Assembly (NCBI GenBank): GCA_022573605.1
Contig: JACZTQ010000019.1
Coordinates: 1 to 20,794, forward strand
Length of the DNA: 20,794 nt
Direction: 5' to 3'
From: Pseudomonadota bacterium
Lineage (GTDB): Bacteria > Pseudomonadota > Alphaproteobacteria > Rhodobacterales > Rhodobacteraceae
Part shown: one piece after another, positions 1-7,620 of the stretch
Layout: each line of letters starts with the position of its first letter
Position numbering within the stretch: the first letter of the stretch is position 1
Notes under the pieces: generated by a model
Databases searched by the model: none
What the model saw: only the letters and a program-made list of their open reading frames with translations
Told to the model about the DNA's origin: nothing
Position numbers and translations under genes: made by a program

Positions 1-44
1 GCGTGGCACATGTCGCCGGGCATCAGGATGGCGATGCGGTCCAT
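1..44 (-). CDS. 5' end of a leftward gene, possibly an NAD(P)-binding oxidoreductase (partial)
   Basis: Reading leftward from an ATG at 44-42, the window holds only the first 14 codons, MDRIAILMPGDMCH, before the edge. An AAGGGA ribosome-binding site lies about 8 bases upstream of the ATG, which supports a genuine start. The beginning (a short hydrophobic strand followed by M-P-G-D-M) resembles the first beta strand of Rossmann-type NAD(P)-dependent oxidoreductases of the 6-phosphogluconate dehydrogenase-like group, but 14 residues cannot establish that. It runs in the same direction as the gamma-glutamyltransferase-family gene and could be its downstream partner. Confidence 0.5.
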   Translation of the reverse strand, partial: MDRIAILMPGDMCH

Positions 45-103
45 GTGGCGTTCCCTTATACCAGCGGCCATTGCCGACTTCGTACCGGCCGCGCCGCGCC
101 CAA

Positions 104-145
104 GCCCTCTCCCCCGACCCCTCTCCCAGAGGGAGAGGGGGGGCG
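104..145. repeat. Intergenic palindromic repeat, CT-rich family, copy 1
   Basis: A perfect 10-bp stem, CCCCTCTCCC at 118-127 and GGGAGAGGGG at 131-140, closes on an AGA loop. It is preceded by a further CCCTCTCCCC block. Two elements of the same design lie at 12365-12401 and 12428-12464. It lies just beyond the stop codon of the leftward gamma-glutamyltransferase-family gene and could end or protect that transcript, but it has no clear U tract. Confidence 0.65.
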
Positions 146-163
146 ACAGCGGGGTCCTCCCCC

Positions 164-1768
164 TCAATAGCCGATCGCGCAGCCGTCCTTGCGCGGGTCG
201 GAGCCGCCGGTCAGCACGCCCTCGTCCCAGTCGATCCAGATCGCCTGGCTGCCGCCGATCGGCTTCGGGGGCCGGGTGACGCGGTGCCCCAATTTCGCCA
301 GCCCCTCGCGAATTGCGGCCGGAACCGAGCCCTCCACATCGACGTTGCCGTCGAACGGATTGGGCATGAACCGGGGCGCGTCCATCGCCTCCTGGAGGTC
401 CATGCCGTAGTCGAACAGCCGGGTCAGGAACTGCATGTGGCCGAAGGCCTGGTACTGCCCGCCCATCACCCCGAAGGGCATCACCACCTTGCCGCCCTTG
501 CCGACCATGGCGGGGATGATGGTGTGCAGCGGGCGCTTGGCGCCCTCGATCCGGTTCGGGCTGGCCGGATCGAGGCTGAAGCCCTCGCCCCGGTTCTGCA
601 GCATCACCCCGCTCGGCGTGCAGATGCCGCAGCCGAAATTGTTGAACAGGGTGTTGATGAAGGAGCAGGCGTTGCGGTCGCGGTCGACCACGGTGAGGTA
701 GACCGTGCTCCGGTGGTTCGGCAGGTCGATCAGGCGGGCCGGCTCGTGCGCCCGGGCCGGGTCGATGGCGGCGCGCAGATTGTCGGCATATTCGGCCGAA
801 AGCAGGCCCTCGACCGGCACCTCGGCCAGCGCCGGATCGGCCAGCCAGGCATCGCGCGCGGCGTAGGCCAGCCGCCCGGCCTCGATCTCGGCATGGATGC
901 GCTCCAGCGTGATCGGGCCGCCGCTACCGGCCTCGATCCCGCTGATGATGTTGAGCAGCAGGAGCGCGATCACCCCCTGGCCGTTGGGCGGGCACTGGTG
1001 GACGGTGTGGCCGCGGAATTCGGCCGAGATCGGGGTGACGTATTCGCCCTGGTGGCCGGCGAAGTCCTCCAGCGTGTGCAGCCCGCCCCGCTCGCGCAGG
1101 TAGGCGACGATGCCGCGCGCGGTCTCGCCGCTGTAGAACTCGTCGCGCCCGTGGGTTGCAATGCGCTCCAGGGTCGCCGCCAGGTCGGGCTGGCGGTGCC
1201 GGGCGCCGACGCGCGGCGCCTGGCCGCCGGGCAGGAAAATGCGCGCCGCGTTCTCGTCGCGCCCCAGCTTGGCCGCCTGCGAGGCGAAATCCACCTGCAC
1301 CCGGGACGCGATCGGGTAGCCGTCGCGAGCCAGGCGGATCGCCGGTTGCAGAAGTTCCGGCAGCGACTTGCGGCCGTGATCGGCGACCAATCGGTCCCAG
1401 GCGTCGATGGCGCCGGGGACGGTGACCGAATGGACGCTGTCGCCGGCGATCGCGGCGATGCCCCGGTCGCGATACCACTCCACGGAGGCCGCCGCCGGGG
1501 CCCGGCCGGAGCCGTTATAGGCGATGATATCGCCCGGATTCCTGGCATCCCCGCCCGGCGAATAGAGGCAGAAGCAATCGCCGCCGATGCCGGTCGAGCC
1601 CGGCTCGACGACGCATTGCACGGCGCAGGCGGCGACCGCCGCGTCGAGGGCGTTGCCGCCCGCCTTCAGCACCTCGATGGCGGTCTGGCTCGCCAGCGGC
1701 TGCGAGGTGGCGGCCATGCCCTCGCTCGAGTGCACCGGCGAGCGGCCCGGCAGTTCGAGATTTCTCAT
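164..1768 (-). CDS. ggt: Gamma-glutamyltransferase family hydrolase
   Basis: This 534-residue protein belongs to the Ntn-hydrolase family of gamma-glutamyltransferases, enzymes that cleave or transfer gamma-glutamyl groups, or in some members hydrolyse related amides. Visible family motifs are the N-terminal SSEGMAATSQPLASQTA and AGGNALDAAVA blocks, EPGSTGIGGDCF, PPNGQGVIALLLLNII, and the autoprocessing site STVYLTVVDRD. In that site Thr355 is the expected new N-terminus and nucleophile of the small subunit. The oxyanion-side GVMGGQYQ motif is also present. Length matches the short YwrD-like branch. I see no signal peptide, so a cytoplasmic location is likely. The start has a GGAAGGG ribosome-binding site. 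It is divergent from the TTT transporter, so the imported solute might be its substrate or product; that is inference. Confidence 0.9.
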   Translation of the reverse strand: MRNLELPGRSPVHSSEGMAATSQPLASQTAIEVLKAGGNALDAAVAACAVQCVVEPGSTGIGGDCFCLYSPGGDARNPGDIIAYNGSGRAPAAASVEWYRDRGIAAIAGDSVHSVTVPGAIDAWDRLVADHGRKSLPELLQPAIRLARDGYPIASRVQVDFASQAAKLGRDENAARIFLPGGQAPRVGARHRQPDLAATLERIATHGRDEFYSGETARGIVAYLRERGGLHTLEDFAGHQGEYVTPISAEFRGHTVHQCPPNGQGVIALLLLNIISGIEAGSGGPITLERIHAEIEAGRLAYAARDAWLADPALAEVPVEGLLSAEYADNLRAAIDPARAHEPARLIDLPNHRSTVYLTVVDRDRNACSFINTLFNNFGCGICTPSGVMLQNRGEGFSLDPASPNRIEGAKRPLHTIIPAMVGKGGKVVMPFGVMGGQYQAFGHMQFLTRLFDYGMDLQEAMDAPRFMPNPFDGNVDVEGSVPAAIREGLAKLGHRVTRPPKPIGGSQAIWIDWDEGVLTGGSDPRKDGCAIGY

Positions 1769-1828
1769 GGGTCGTGCCCTTCCGTGGCCCTTGCCCTATA
1801 CCGCCACGCGGAAATCCGTCCGGCGAAG

Positions 1829-1856
1829 TTGCAGTGGTTGCCAGCGAGACTATAGT
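1829..1856 (+). promoter_or_regulatory. Candidate sigma70-type promoter for the TTT transporter operon
   Basis: TTGCAG at 1829-1834 and TATAGT at 1851-1856 are separated by 16 bases, about 100 bases before the tctC start. The -10 hexamer lies inside the self-complementary ACTATAGT (1849-1856). A 6-bp inverted repeat (TGAAAT at 1866-1871, ATTTCA at 1885-1890) sits just downstream and could be an operator. The intergenic space is shared with the divergent gamma-glutamyltransferase-family gene. No regulator gene is adjacent. Confidence 0.4.
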
Positions 1857-1952
1857 GGCTCACCATGAAATGTCGCGCGGCAGAATTTCACGGGGCGGTA
1901 AAAAGAGAAAAATTCATGCTTCGCGCGGCGTGAAACCGAAAGGGAGAGCCCG

Positions 1953-2921
1953 ATGAACAAACTGTTTTCCACCCTGGTCCTGTCCGCCGCGGCGCTGGCC
2001 GTGTCGGGCGCGATGGCGGCACAGGCCGCCCCCGAAATTCCCTGCAGCACCGCCAGGCTGATCGTGCCCTGGAAGGCGGGCGGCGGCACCCATGTGATCT
2101 TCTCGATCTTCGAGAAGACCATCAACGCGATGGATGTGACGCCGAGGATCAAGGTCGTCACCATCCCCGGCCAGGGCGGCAACAAGGGCGCCAAGGAGGC
2201 CGCCCGGGCCAAGCCCGACGGCTGCACCCTGTTCGCCATCCACCAGTCGGCGGTGACCAGCTTCCTGAACGGCCGGATCGACTTCCAGTATGACGGCTTC
2301 GACACCGTCGCCAACCTGACCTCGACCCCGGACATCGTCGGTGCCCGGGCCGGAACCCCGTTCGAGAACTTCGGCGAGTTCGCCGCCTATGCCAAGGCGC
2401 ATCCCGGCGAGATCAAGGTCGGCGCCACCTTCGGCTCGACCAGCCAGTTCATCTGGCTGATCATGGCCGACAAGTTGGGCGTCGAGTTCTCCTATGTGCC
2501 CTATGACGGCACCCGCGAGCGGATGACGGCGCTGTTGTCGGGCGCCATCGACATGGGCGTGCTGAACGTCGCCTCGGGGCGTAAATACATGGAGGGCGGC
2601 GACCTTCAGGGCTTCGCTATCGCCGCCGAGGAGCGCTCGGAGTTCCTGCCCGAGATGCCGACCCTGAGGGAAGTGGGGGTCGATATGGTGTTCGCGCTCG
2701 AGCGCGGCATCGTGGCGCCCAAGGGTACGCCCAGGGATGTGATCGACCACTGGTCGGCGATCTTCAAGCAGGCCGCCGAGAACCCTGACCTGCTGGCGCA
2801 GATGGACGCCAAGGGCACCGGTGTGTCGTATCAGGACCCGGATGAATACCGCGTCTGGGCCGATGCGCTCTACGCCGACTTCGAGACGGTCGCGATCAAG
2901 ATCGGCATGTACAAGAAGTAG
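1953..2921 (+). CDS. tctC: TTT transporter periplasmic solute-binding protein (TctC/Bug family)
   Basis: The product, 322 residues, is the extracytoplasmic binding protein of a tripartite tricarboxylate transporter. It has a Sec signal peptide (Lys3, hydrophobic stretch to about residue 20, AQA-type cleavage near residue 26). The Bug-family pattern follows: RLIVPWKAGGGT (35-46), PGQGGNKGA (72-80), KPDGCTLF, and GEIKVG further on. Two cysteines, Cys31 and Cys91, could form a periplasmic disulfide. A strong AAAGGGAG ribosome-binding site precedes the ATG. Family members bind many carboxylates and similar small acids, so the ligand cannot be predicted. It leads the tctCBA operon. Confidence is high for the family and low for the substrate. 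Confidence 0.93.
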   Translation: MNKLFSTLVLSAAALAVSGAMAAQAAPEIPCSTARLIVPWKAGGGTHVIFSIFEKTINAMDVTPRIKVVTIPGQGGNKGAKEAARAKPDGCTLFAIHQSAVTSFLNGRIDFQYDGFDTVANLTSTPDIVGARAGTPFENFGEFAAYAKAHPGEIKVGATFGSTSQFIWLIMADKLGVEFSYVPYDGTRERMTALLSGAIDMGVLNVASGRKYMEGGDLQGFAIAAEERSEFLPEMPTLREVGVDMVFALERGIVAPKGTPRDVIDHWSAIFKQAAENPDLLAQMDAKGTGVSYQDPDEYRVWADALYADFETVAIKIGMYKK

Positions 2922-2934
2922 GTTGCCGGTCACC

Positions 2935-2961
2935 GGCCCGGCGGAGCGATGCCGCCGGGCC
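2935..2961 (+). promoter_or_regulatory. Intercistronic hairpin between tctC and tctB
   Basis: A perfect 10-bp GC stem, GGCCCGGCGG at 2935-2944 and CCGCCGGGCC at 2952-2961, carries a 7-base loop and begins 13 bases after the tctC stop. Only a weak T-containing stretch follows, so complete termination is unlikely. It could partly terminate, or protect the 3' end of tctC mRNA, so that binding protein is made in excess over the membrane subunits, as is known for other binding-protein operons. Confidence 0.6.
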
Positions 2962-2992
2962 TTGCCCTGATTTTCCATCCGTCGAGGCCGTC

Positions 2993-3496
2993 ATGACCCG
3001 CGTCAACCGGGATACCGTGGTTGCGATCCTGCTGCTGGTCGGCTGCGGGGTTCTGCTCACCGCCAGCCTCGACATCCGCGAGCCCGATTACGGCCAGCTC
3101 AGCCCGGCCGCCTGGCCCCGGACCGTGGTCGGCGTGCTGGCGTTGCTGTCGCTGATCTACCTGGTGCAGTCGATCCGGCGCGGGGTGCCCGACGAGGCCG
3201 CCGCGCCCGCCGAAAAGGCGAGGCGCGGCCTCGGCGCGTGGATCGCCCACTGGCGCAACGTGTTCTGGGTGTTCGCGCTGTTCCTGGCCTACCTGCTCGC
3301 CCTGCCCTGGCTCGGCATGCTGGTCGGCGGCCTGGCCTTCGTCTTCCTGCTGCTCAACGCGCTGGGCGGCTGGTCGCCGGACAAGCTGGCGCTGCACGCG
3401 GTGATCGCCGTGGTCTCGGTCGGCGGCATGTGGAGCGTGTTCACCTTCGGCCTCGGGGTGCTGCTGCCGCGCGGCGAGCTGTTCGGCTGGTTCTGA
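2993..3496 (+). CDS. tctB: TTT transporter small membrane subunit (TctB family)
   Basis: This 167-residue inner-membrane protein has the size and four-helix layout of TctB, the small permease subunit of tripartite tricarboxylate transporters. Hydrophobic segments lie near residues 8-24, 40-58, 85-118 (two helices, dense in Leu and Phe) and 132-155. The LSPAAWPRTVVGVLALLSL stretch after the first helix fits the family, where a Pro-rich turn leads into helix two. A GAGG ribosome-binding site sits 6 bases before the ATG. The stop is followed after one base by the tctA start, so the two are probably translationally coupled. Confidence 0.88.
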   Translation: MTRVNRDTVVAILLLVGCGVLLTASLDIREPDYGQLSPAAWPRTVVGVLALLSLIYLVQSIRRGVPDEAAAPAEKARRGLGAWIAHWRNVFWVFALFLAYLLALPWLGMLVGGLAFVFLLLNALGGWSPDKLALHAVIAVVSVGGMWSVFTFGLGVLLPRGELFGWF

Positions 3497-3497
3497 G

Positions 3498-5147
3498 ATG
3501 GTCTGGGACAACATCCTTCTCGCCTTCGCCGAGATCGGCAATCTCGAGACCATCCTGCTGATGACCCTCGGCGTCGGGGTCGGGCTGCTGGCGGGCGCGA
3601 TCCCCGGCTTCACCATCGCCATGGCGGTGGTGCTGACCCTGCCCTTCACCTTCTCGATGCCGCCCGAGCAGGGCCTCGCGGTGATGGTCTCGGTGCTGGT
3701 GGGCGGGCTCTCGGGCGGGTTGATGTCGGGCATCCTGACCGGCATCCCGGGCACCCCCTCCTCGGTCGCCACCACCTTCGACGGCTTCCCCATGGCGCGC
3801 AAGGGCGAACCCGGCCTGGCGCTCGGCATCGGCGTCTGGTCGTCGTTCTGCGGCGGCATGTTCTCGGCCGTGATGCTGGTGCTGTTCGCGCCGCAACTGG
3901 CCCGGATCGGGCTCGAATTCCACCCCCAGGACTTTTTCATGCTGGTGATCTTCGCCCTCACCGTCACCGCCAGCCTGGCCGGGCGCGACCTGGTCAAGGG
4001 GCTGATCGCCGGCGCGCTCGGCCTGCTGGTCCGCACCGTCGGCGAGGACGACGCGGTCGGCATGGCGCGGTTCGATTTCGGCAGCGACGCGCTGCTCGGG
4101 GGCTTCGATTTCATCGCCGTGCTGATCGGGCTGTTCGCCTTCTCGCAGCTGCTCGCCGATGTGCGCGACCCCGAGGCCGCCAGGCGCTCGCTGACCGACC
4201 GGGGCAATGTCCGGGTCCGGATCGAGCACTGGCGCGCGATCAAGGTGATCGCGGTGCACTGGACCACCATGCTGCGCTCGGCGCTGATCGGCGTCTTCGT
4301 CGGCATCCTGCCGGGCACCGGCGGCTCGATCGCCAATATCCTGGCCTATGACCAGGCCAAGAAGGCGTCGAAGCACCCCGAGAAGTTCGGCACCGGCGTG
4401 CCCGAGGGCATCATCGCCCCGGAAACCTCGAACAACGCCGTCGAAGGCGGCGCGCTGACGCCGCTGATCGCGCTCGGCATCCCCGGCGACGTGACCACGG
4501 CGATCATGCTCGGCGCGCTGCTGATGCACGACGTGGTGCCCAGCCCGAGTTTCATTTCCGAGGAGCCGGTTCTGGCCTATTCGATCTTCATCGCCTTCTT
4601 CGCCGCCAATTTCATCATGCTGGGGATGCAGTCGGTGATGCTGCGCGTCTTCGTGCTGGTGACCCGGGTGCGGATGTACATGCTGACCGCGGTGATCCTC
4701 GGATTCGCCTCGATCGGGGTCTTTGCCATCAACAACGTCACTTTCGATGTCTGGACCCTGTTCTGGTTCGGCCTCGTGGGCTTCGCCATGCGCCAGTTGG
4801 GGTTCCCGCTGGCGCCGATGATCCTGGGCGTGGTGCTGGGCAACATCGCCGAGTTGAATCTGAGCCGGTCGCTGGCAATCTCGACCGATCTGACGCTGTT
4901 CGTCACCCGGCCCTGGTCGCTGTTCTTCCTCACCATCTCGCTGTTCTCGGCGGCCTTCCCCTGGTTCCAGGCGGCCAGCGCCCGTGGCGTGCGCTGGGCC
5001 GGGCTCTACGGACCGGCGATGCTGGTGGCGGTGGGCTTGCCGCTGGCGATGATGGGGGGCTCGGTGCGCCCCGGCCTGGCGGCGCTGTCGGCGTCATTCG
5101 GCATCTACCTCGGCTGGAAGGTCGTGCGCCGGATGAAGGCGGCGTGA
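3498..5147 (+). CDS. tctA: TTT transporter large membrane subunit (TctA family)
   Basis: The product, 549 residues, is the large multi-spanning permease of the tripartite tricarboxylate transporter. It shows the two inverted TctA signature regions: AGAIPGFTIAMAVVLTLPFT with ILTGIPGTPSSVATTFDG near the N-terminus, and GILPGTGGSIANILAYDQAK with APETSNNAVEGGALTPLIALGIPG in the middle. The late FGFPLAPM-like block appears here as LGFPLAPMILGVVLGNIAE. Around twelve hydrophobic segments are visible. It starts one base after the tctB stop and closes the operon; a 374-base repeat-rich gap follows. The family couples solute uptake to an ion gradient. Confidence 0.95.
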   Translation: MVWDNILLAFAEIGNLETILLMTLGVGVGLLAGAIPGFTIAMAVVLTLPFTFSMPPEQGLAVMVSVLVGGLSGGLMSGILTGIPGTPSSVATTFDGFPMARKGEPGLALGIGVWSSFCGGMFSAVMLVLFAPQLARIGLEFHPQDFFMLVIFALTVTASLAGRDLVKGLIAGALGLLVRTVGEDDAVGMARFDFGSDALLGGFDFIAVLIGLFAFSQLLADVRDPEAARRSLTDRGNVRVRIEHWRAIKVIAVHWTTMLRSALIGVFVGILPGTGGSIANILAYDQAKKASKHPEKFGTGVPEGIIAPETSNNAVEGGALTPLIALGIPGDVTTAIMLGALLMHDVVPSPSFISEEPVLAYSIFIAFFAANFIMLGMQSVMLRVFVLVTRVRMYMLTAVILGFASIGVFAINNVTFDVWTLFWFGLVGFAMRQLGFPLAPMILGVVLGNIAELNLSRSLAISTDLTLFVTRPWSLFFLTISLFSAAFPWFQAASARGVRWAGLYGPAMLVAVGLPLAMMGGSVRPGLAALSASFGIYLGWKVVRRMKAA

Positions 5148-5209
5148 TCCTTGCCGGTGGCGCGGGAATTGCGCGGGTTTGCCTCCGGCGGGCACCGCGC
5201 GCCCCAAGT

Positions 5210-5280
5210 TTTGCGCCCTTCCGCCGGTGCGCTGGCGCGCCCCGGCATCGGGAAGCGCGACGGCCCCACCCCCACCCCCA
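5210..5280 (+). repeat. Dispersed GC-rich repeat, copy A
   Basis: The element runs TTGCGCCC...GTGCGCTGGCGCGCCC...GGGAAGCGC...GGCCCCACCCCCACCCCC. The same ordered blocks recur in inverted orientation at 5401-5471 and in direct orientation at 19742-19812. Copy A is followed by a second palindrome (CCCACCGCC...GGCGGTGGG, about 5277-5313). It lies in the non-coding gap after tctA and is probably a REP-like palindromic element. Confidence 0.7.
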
Positions 5281-5353
5281 CCGCCGCCACGCGCTGCGCG
5301 CGTCTGGCGGTGGGGGCGGTGACGCCGGCTTTTCGAGCATGCGTAAGACATCG

Positions 5354-5395
5354 CCGCCCCGAACAGGCGCGCGTCGCGCGACCTGTTCGGGGCGG
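5354..5395. repeat. Very stable hairpin between two inverted repeat copies
   Basis: CCGCCCCGAACAGG (5354-5367) pairs with CCTGTTCGGGGCGG (5382-5395). The centre CGCGCG-T-CGCGCG is itself self-complementary, giving a nearly continuous stem of about 20 bp with one bulged A. It sits at the centre of the inverted pair A/B. It could stop transcription from tctA, but it lacks a T tract on either side. Confidence 0.7.
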
Positions 5396-5400
5396 TGCCA

Positions 5401-5471
5401 GGGGGTGGGGGTGGGGCCGGGGCGCTTCCCGCGCGCCCGGGCGCGCCAGCGCACGGGCCAAGGGGCGCAAA
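5401..5471 (-). repeat. Dispersed GC-rich repeat, copy B (inverted)
   Basis: Read on the minus strand, this stretch repeats the ordered blocks of copy A: TTTGCGCCCCTTGG, GTGCGCTGGCGCGCCC, GCGGGAAGCGC and GGCCCCACCCCCACCCCC. It therefore forms an inverted repeat with 5210-5280, separated by about 120 bases that contain the hairpin. It ends 50 bases before the start of the TauE-type gene. Confidence 0.7.
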
Positions 5472-5521
5472 GCGGCGCCGCCGCAGTGGCGTTGACACGG
5501 TTCGGGACAGGGTAGCGCAAG

Positions 5522-6265
5522 ATGTGGCAGCCCGAGATCGTCGCCCTGGTGGTCGGCACCTTCCTGCTCGCCGGGTTCATCAAGGGCGTGATCGGCATGG
5601 GCCTGCCGGTGGTGGCGCTGGCCTTCCTGGGCTCGACCCTGGGGGTGCGCGAGGCGCTGACCATCATGCTGATCCCGGGCCTCGTCACCAATACCTGGCA
5701 GGCGCTGGCGGGGCCGGCCTTCGGTCTGCTGGTGCGGCGGCTGTGGAGCTTCCTGGCCGCCGCCGGGATCGGCATCTGGTTCGGCGTCGGGGTGCTGGCC
5801 GGGGCGAAAAGCGAAACCATGATGGCGCTGCTCGGGGTCACGCTGTGCACCTATTGCGCGCTCACCATGCTGCGCGCCCAGATACCGCCGCCGGGCCGGC
5901 GCGAGCCCTGGATGTCGCCGCTGATGGGCGGGCTGGGCGGCGCGATGTTCGGCATGACCGGGATCATGATCGTGCCCGGCATCCTCTACCTGCAAACCCT
6001 GGGGCTGAAGCGCGATGTCTTCGTGCAGGCGCTGGGGATCACCTTTGTCGCCATCACCCTGGCGCTCGGCAGCTCGCTGGCCGGGCGCAGCCTGCTGACC
6101 CAGGACCTGGCGCTGATGTCGCTGACGGCGCTGGTCCCGACCGCGGCCGGGCTTGCGCTCGGCCGGCGCTACCGCCACCAGATCTCGGAGGCGAGCTTCA
6201 AGCGCATCTTCTTCGTCGCGCTGATGGTGATCGGCCTCGACATGCTGAGGCGCTCGCTGCTCTAG
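5522..6265 (+). CDS. TauE/SafE (DUF81) family membrane protein, putative anion exporter
   Basis: The product has 247 residues and about eight hydrophobic segments in two similar halves, as in the TauE/SafE family associated with export of sulfite, sulfoacetate and other small anions. Family-like motifs are AGFIKGVIGMGLPVVALAFL near the N-terminus and the matching GGLGGAMFGMTGIMIVPGILYLQTLGL in the second half. The start ATG follows only a weak AGGG-like site. The gene has its own upstream region, 374 bases after tctA, so it may be transcribed separately. A link to the TTT transporter is possible by position only; the exported solute is unknown. Confidence 0.85.
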   Translation: MWQPEIVALVVGTFLLAGFIKGVIGMGLPVVALAFLGSTLGVREALTIMLIPGLVTNTWQALAGPAFGLLVRRLWSFLAAAGIGIWFGVGVLAGAKSETMMALLGVTLCTYCALTMLRAQIPPPGRREPWMSPLMGGLGGAMFGMTGIMIVPGILYLQTLGLKRDVFVQALGITFVAITLALGSSLAGRSLLTQDLALMSLTALVPTAAGLALGRRYRHQISEASFKRIFFVALMVIGLDMLRRSLL

Positions 6266-6474
6266 ATCGTGTGCTGATGGACGGGAGCTGGGTCGGCGCC
6301 GCGGCGCCGGTGTCGGCTTTGGAGCAACCCCGGCCGCGAGTCTCCGCATCGGGGAACTATTGGCGCATGTCATTGCCGAGCCAGCCCCTTGACCGCACGC
6401 CAGCCGGCAAGATGACGCTTCGGGGTGATCTCGCCTGACAGAGCAGTTCGCGGCCAGTTGACTGGCGTCGCCGG

Positions 6475-6672
6475 TTAGCTTCCCGGAAGAGGCCGCAACA
6501 TGGCCGGTTTCGGCCCGTCGCCCGTATCCTCGTCGTCGCTCACCGACTCACCCGCCTTCGATGAGCTATACTTCACCAGCAATTCCGCCATGCGCATGAA
6601 GTCGTCAAGTTTGGAGATTTCCGCTGCGAGCCGCGCGCGGCGCTCCTTCGCAAGCGCAATAACATCGGTCAT
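6475..6672 (-). CDS. Short protein sharing the N-terminus of the neighbouring XRE regulator
   Basis: This encodes 65 residues. The first 32 (MTDVIALAKERRARLAAEI, then SKLDDFMRMAELL) closely match the start of the XRE protein encoded at 7005-7478, including the pattern MTDVI-LAK-RRARL-AE-KLD-F. That part is predicted to form an amphipathic helix. The rest is acidic and low in structure (SVSDDEDTGDG) and has no helix-turn-helix. A good GAGGAAGGA ribosome-binding site precedes the ATG, and its surroundings resemble the XRE leader. It may be a real helix-only paralogue able to pair with the regulator, or the remnant of a duplicated regulator. I recognise no named family. Confidence 0.6.
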   Translation of the reverse strand: MTDVIALAKERRARLAAEISKLDDFMRMAELLVKYSSSKAGESVSDDEDTGDGPKPAMLRPLPGS

Positions 6673-7004
6673 CTCGATCCTTCCTCAACACAAGAGTCGC
6701 GCGACCTCGTCAAGCTGTGTCGGGACTCTCTCCGGGTCTGCCTGCTCGGACAGATCATTTTGTTTCTACTTTATGAATACCATAACAATGGTGCCGGTCT
6801 CAATCTCAATCTAGTGGATGGAATCTAACAAACCGAACCCGGTCAACGCAGCCCTCGGTAACCGAAACTTGCAACAAGAACAGACGCTTATGCGTTCATC
6901 ATGTCGGACTCTTCCGTCTCGCGCCTACCACTAGGACACAGGCCACTGTCCCCAGTGCCGTTGGGCGGATCGTGTTGCGGCGGGAATTTTGCCAGTTCGG
7001 GGTC
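6673..7004. other. Gap of 332 bases between the short paralogue and the XRE gene
   Basis: No convincing coding region is visible. The right side (about 6755-6830) is AT-richer than the surroundings and probably carries the promoter of the leftward short gene; on the minus strand TTGAGA is followed after 18 bases by TATTCA, a weak match. No terminator with a T tract is evident after the XRE gene. Confidence 0.4.
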
Positions 7005-7478
7005 TCAATTTTCGGTGAGACGTTCGTCGAAGAACTCGTCCCCGCCAGGCTCCTCCTCGCCAAGATCCTGAAGGAAGAACGACATCGGTACCTGCATCTC
7101 GGTGGCGATGTTGCGCAGAACGCCGGGGCTGGCATGGCGCACCCCGGTCTCTAAATCCTGGATGCGCTCGACGCTGAAGCCAAGCAGCCGGCTCAACTGC
7201 TCCTGCGTCATCCCCATCATCCAGCGGCGGTGGCGGATCATCTTGCCGACAAGGGTGTCGAGGAGGGCGTTGTCCTCCGGCAGAGCATCGGTGAGGAGCA
7301 GTTCAGCCTCATGGTCTGCTCTGGCGCCGAAATCCAGCGCATCCGCGCGTCCGAGGAGGCCGTCTCCAGCGCTGGTCCCGGCCAGTTCCGTCGCCAGGCG
7401 GAGAAAGCCGTCCAGCTTCGCGAACTCAGCCATGAGCCGTGCGCGGCGCGCCTTCGCAAGCTTGATGACGTCCGTCAT
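7005..7478 (-). CDS. XRE-family helix-turn-helix transcriptional regulator
   Basis: The product has 157 residues. Positions 76-136 form a Cro/CI-type DNA-binding domain: LVGKMIRHRRWMMGMTQEQL leads into the recognition helix around LGFSVERIQDLETG, ending PGVLRNIATEMQVPMSFF. This resembles alphaproteobacterial regulators that resume with a short acidic tail, here EEEPGGDEFFDERLTEN. The first 32 residues form a separate charged helix shared with the short neighbour at 6475-6672. There is no ligand domain or LexA-like protease part. A GGGGA stretch lies upstream of the ATG. AT-rich DNA with a possible operator lies about 90 bases upstream, consistent with autoregulation, which is inferred. Its targets are unknown. 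Confidence 0.88.
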   Translation of the reverse strand: MTDVIKLAKARRARLMAEFAKLDGFLRLATELAGTSAGDGLLGRADALDFGARADHEAELLLTDALPEDNALLDTLVGKMIRHRRWMMGMTQEQLSRLLGFSVERIQDLETGVRHASPGVLRNIATEMQVPMSFFLQDLGEEEPGGDEFFDERLTEN

Positions 7479-7558
7479 CGCGGCTGGTTCCCCAACACCC
7501 TCATGCGCCGACTCATCCGGTCTTTCCGGACGCTGCTCAAGTCCCGGCGCACTCGTAT

Positions 7559-7620
7559 TTTATACCACATATTGTCCCTTGACCCGTAAAGAAACACAAT
7601 ATCGATATAATCCGCATTGT
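7559..7620. promoter_or_regulatory. AT-rich control region with inverted repeat upstream of the XRE gene
   Basis: The tract carries the inverted repeat ATATTGT (7569-7575) / ACAATAT (7596-7602), the palindrome ATATCGATAT (7599-7608) and, on the minus strand, a TATAAAAT -10-like box near 7560-7566. A plus-strand TATAAT is at 7605-7610. It fits the promoter and operator of the leftward XRE gene, but the -35 elements are poor and the assignment is tentative. Confidence 0.35.

Noticed and set aside
71..1855. 594-codon plus-strand open frame opposite the gamma-glutamyltransferase-family gene
   Set aside because: Its protein has no recognisable motif and its composition is that of antisense GC-rich codons; the minus strand has clear family motifs and a ribosome-binding site.
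2930..4529. Long minus-strand open frames opposite tctB and tctA
   Set aside because: They mirror well-supported membrane proteins and show only low-complexity composition.
5492..5518. TTGACA before the TauE-type gene as a promoter
   Set aside because: No -10 box at a suitable spacing, and the transcript would start at or after the ATG.
5105..6373. 422-codon minus-strand open frame across the repeat block and the TauE-type gene
   Set aside because: It reads through repeats and antisense of a recognisable membrane protein, without a domain of its own.
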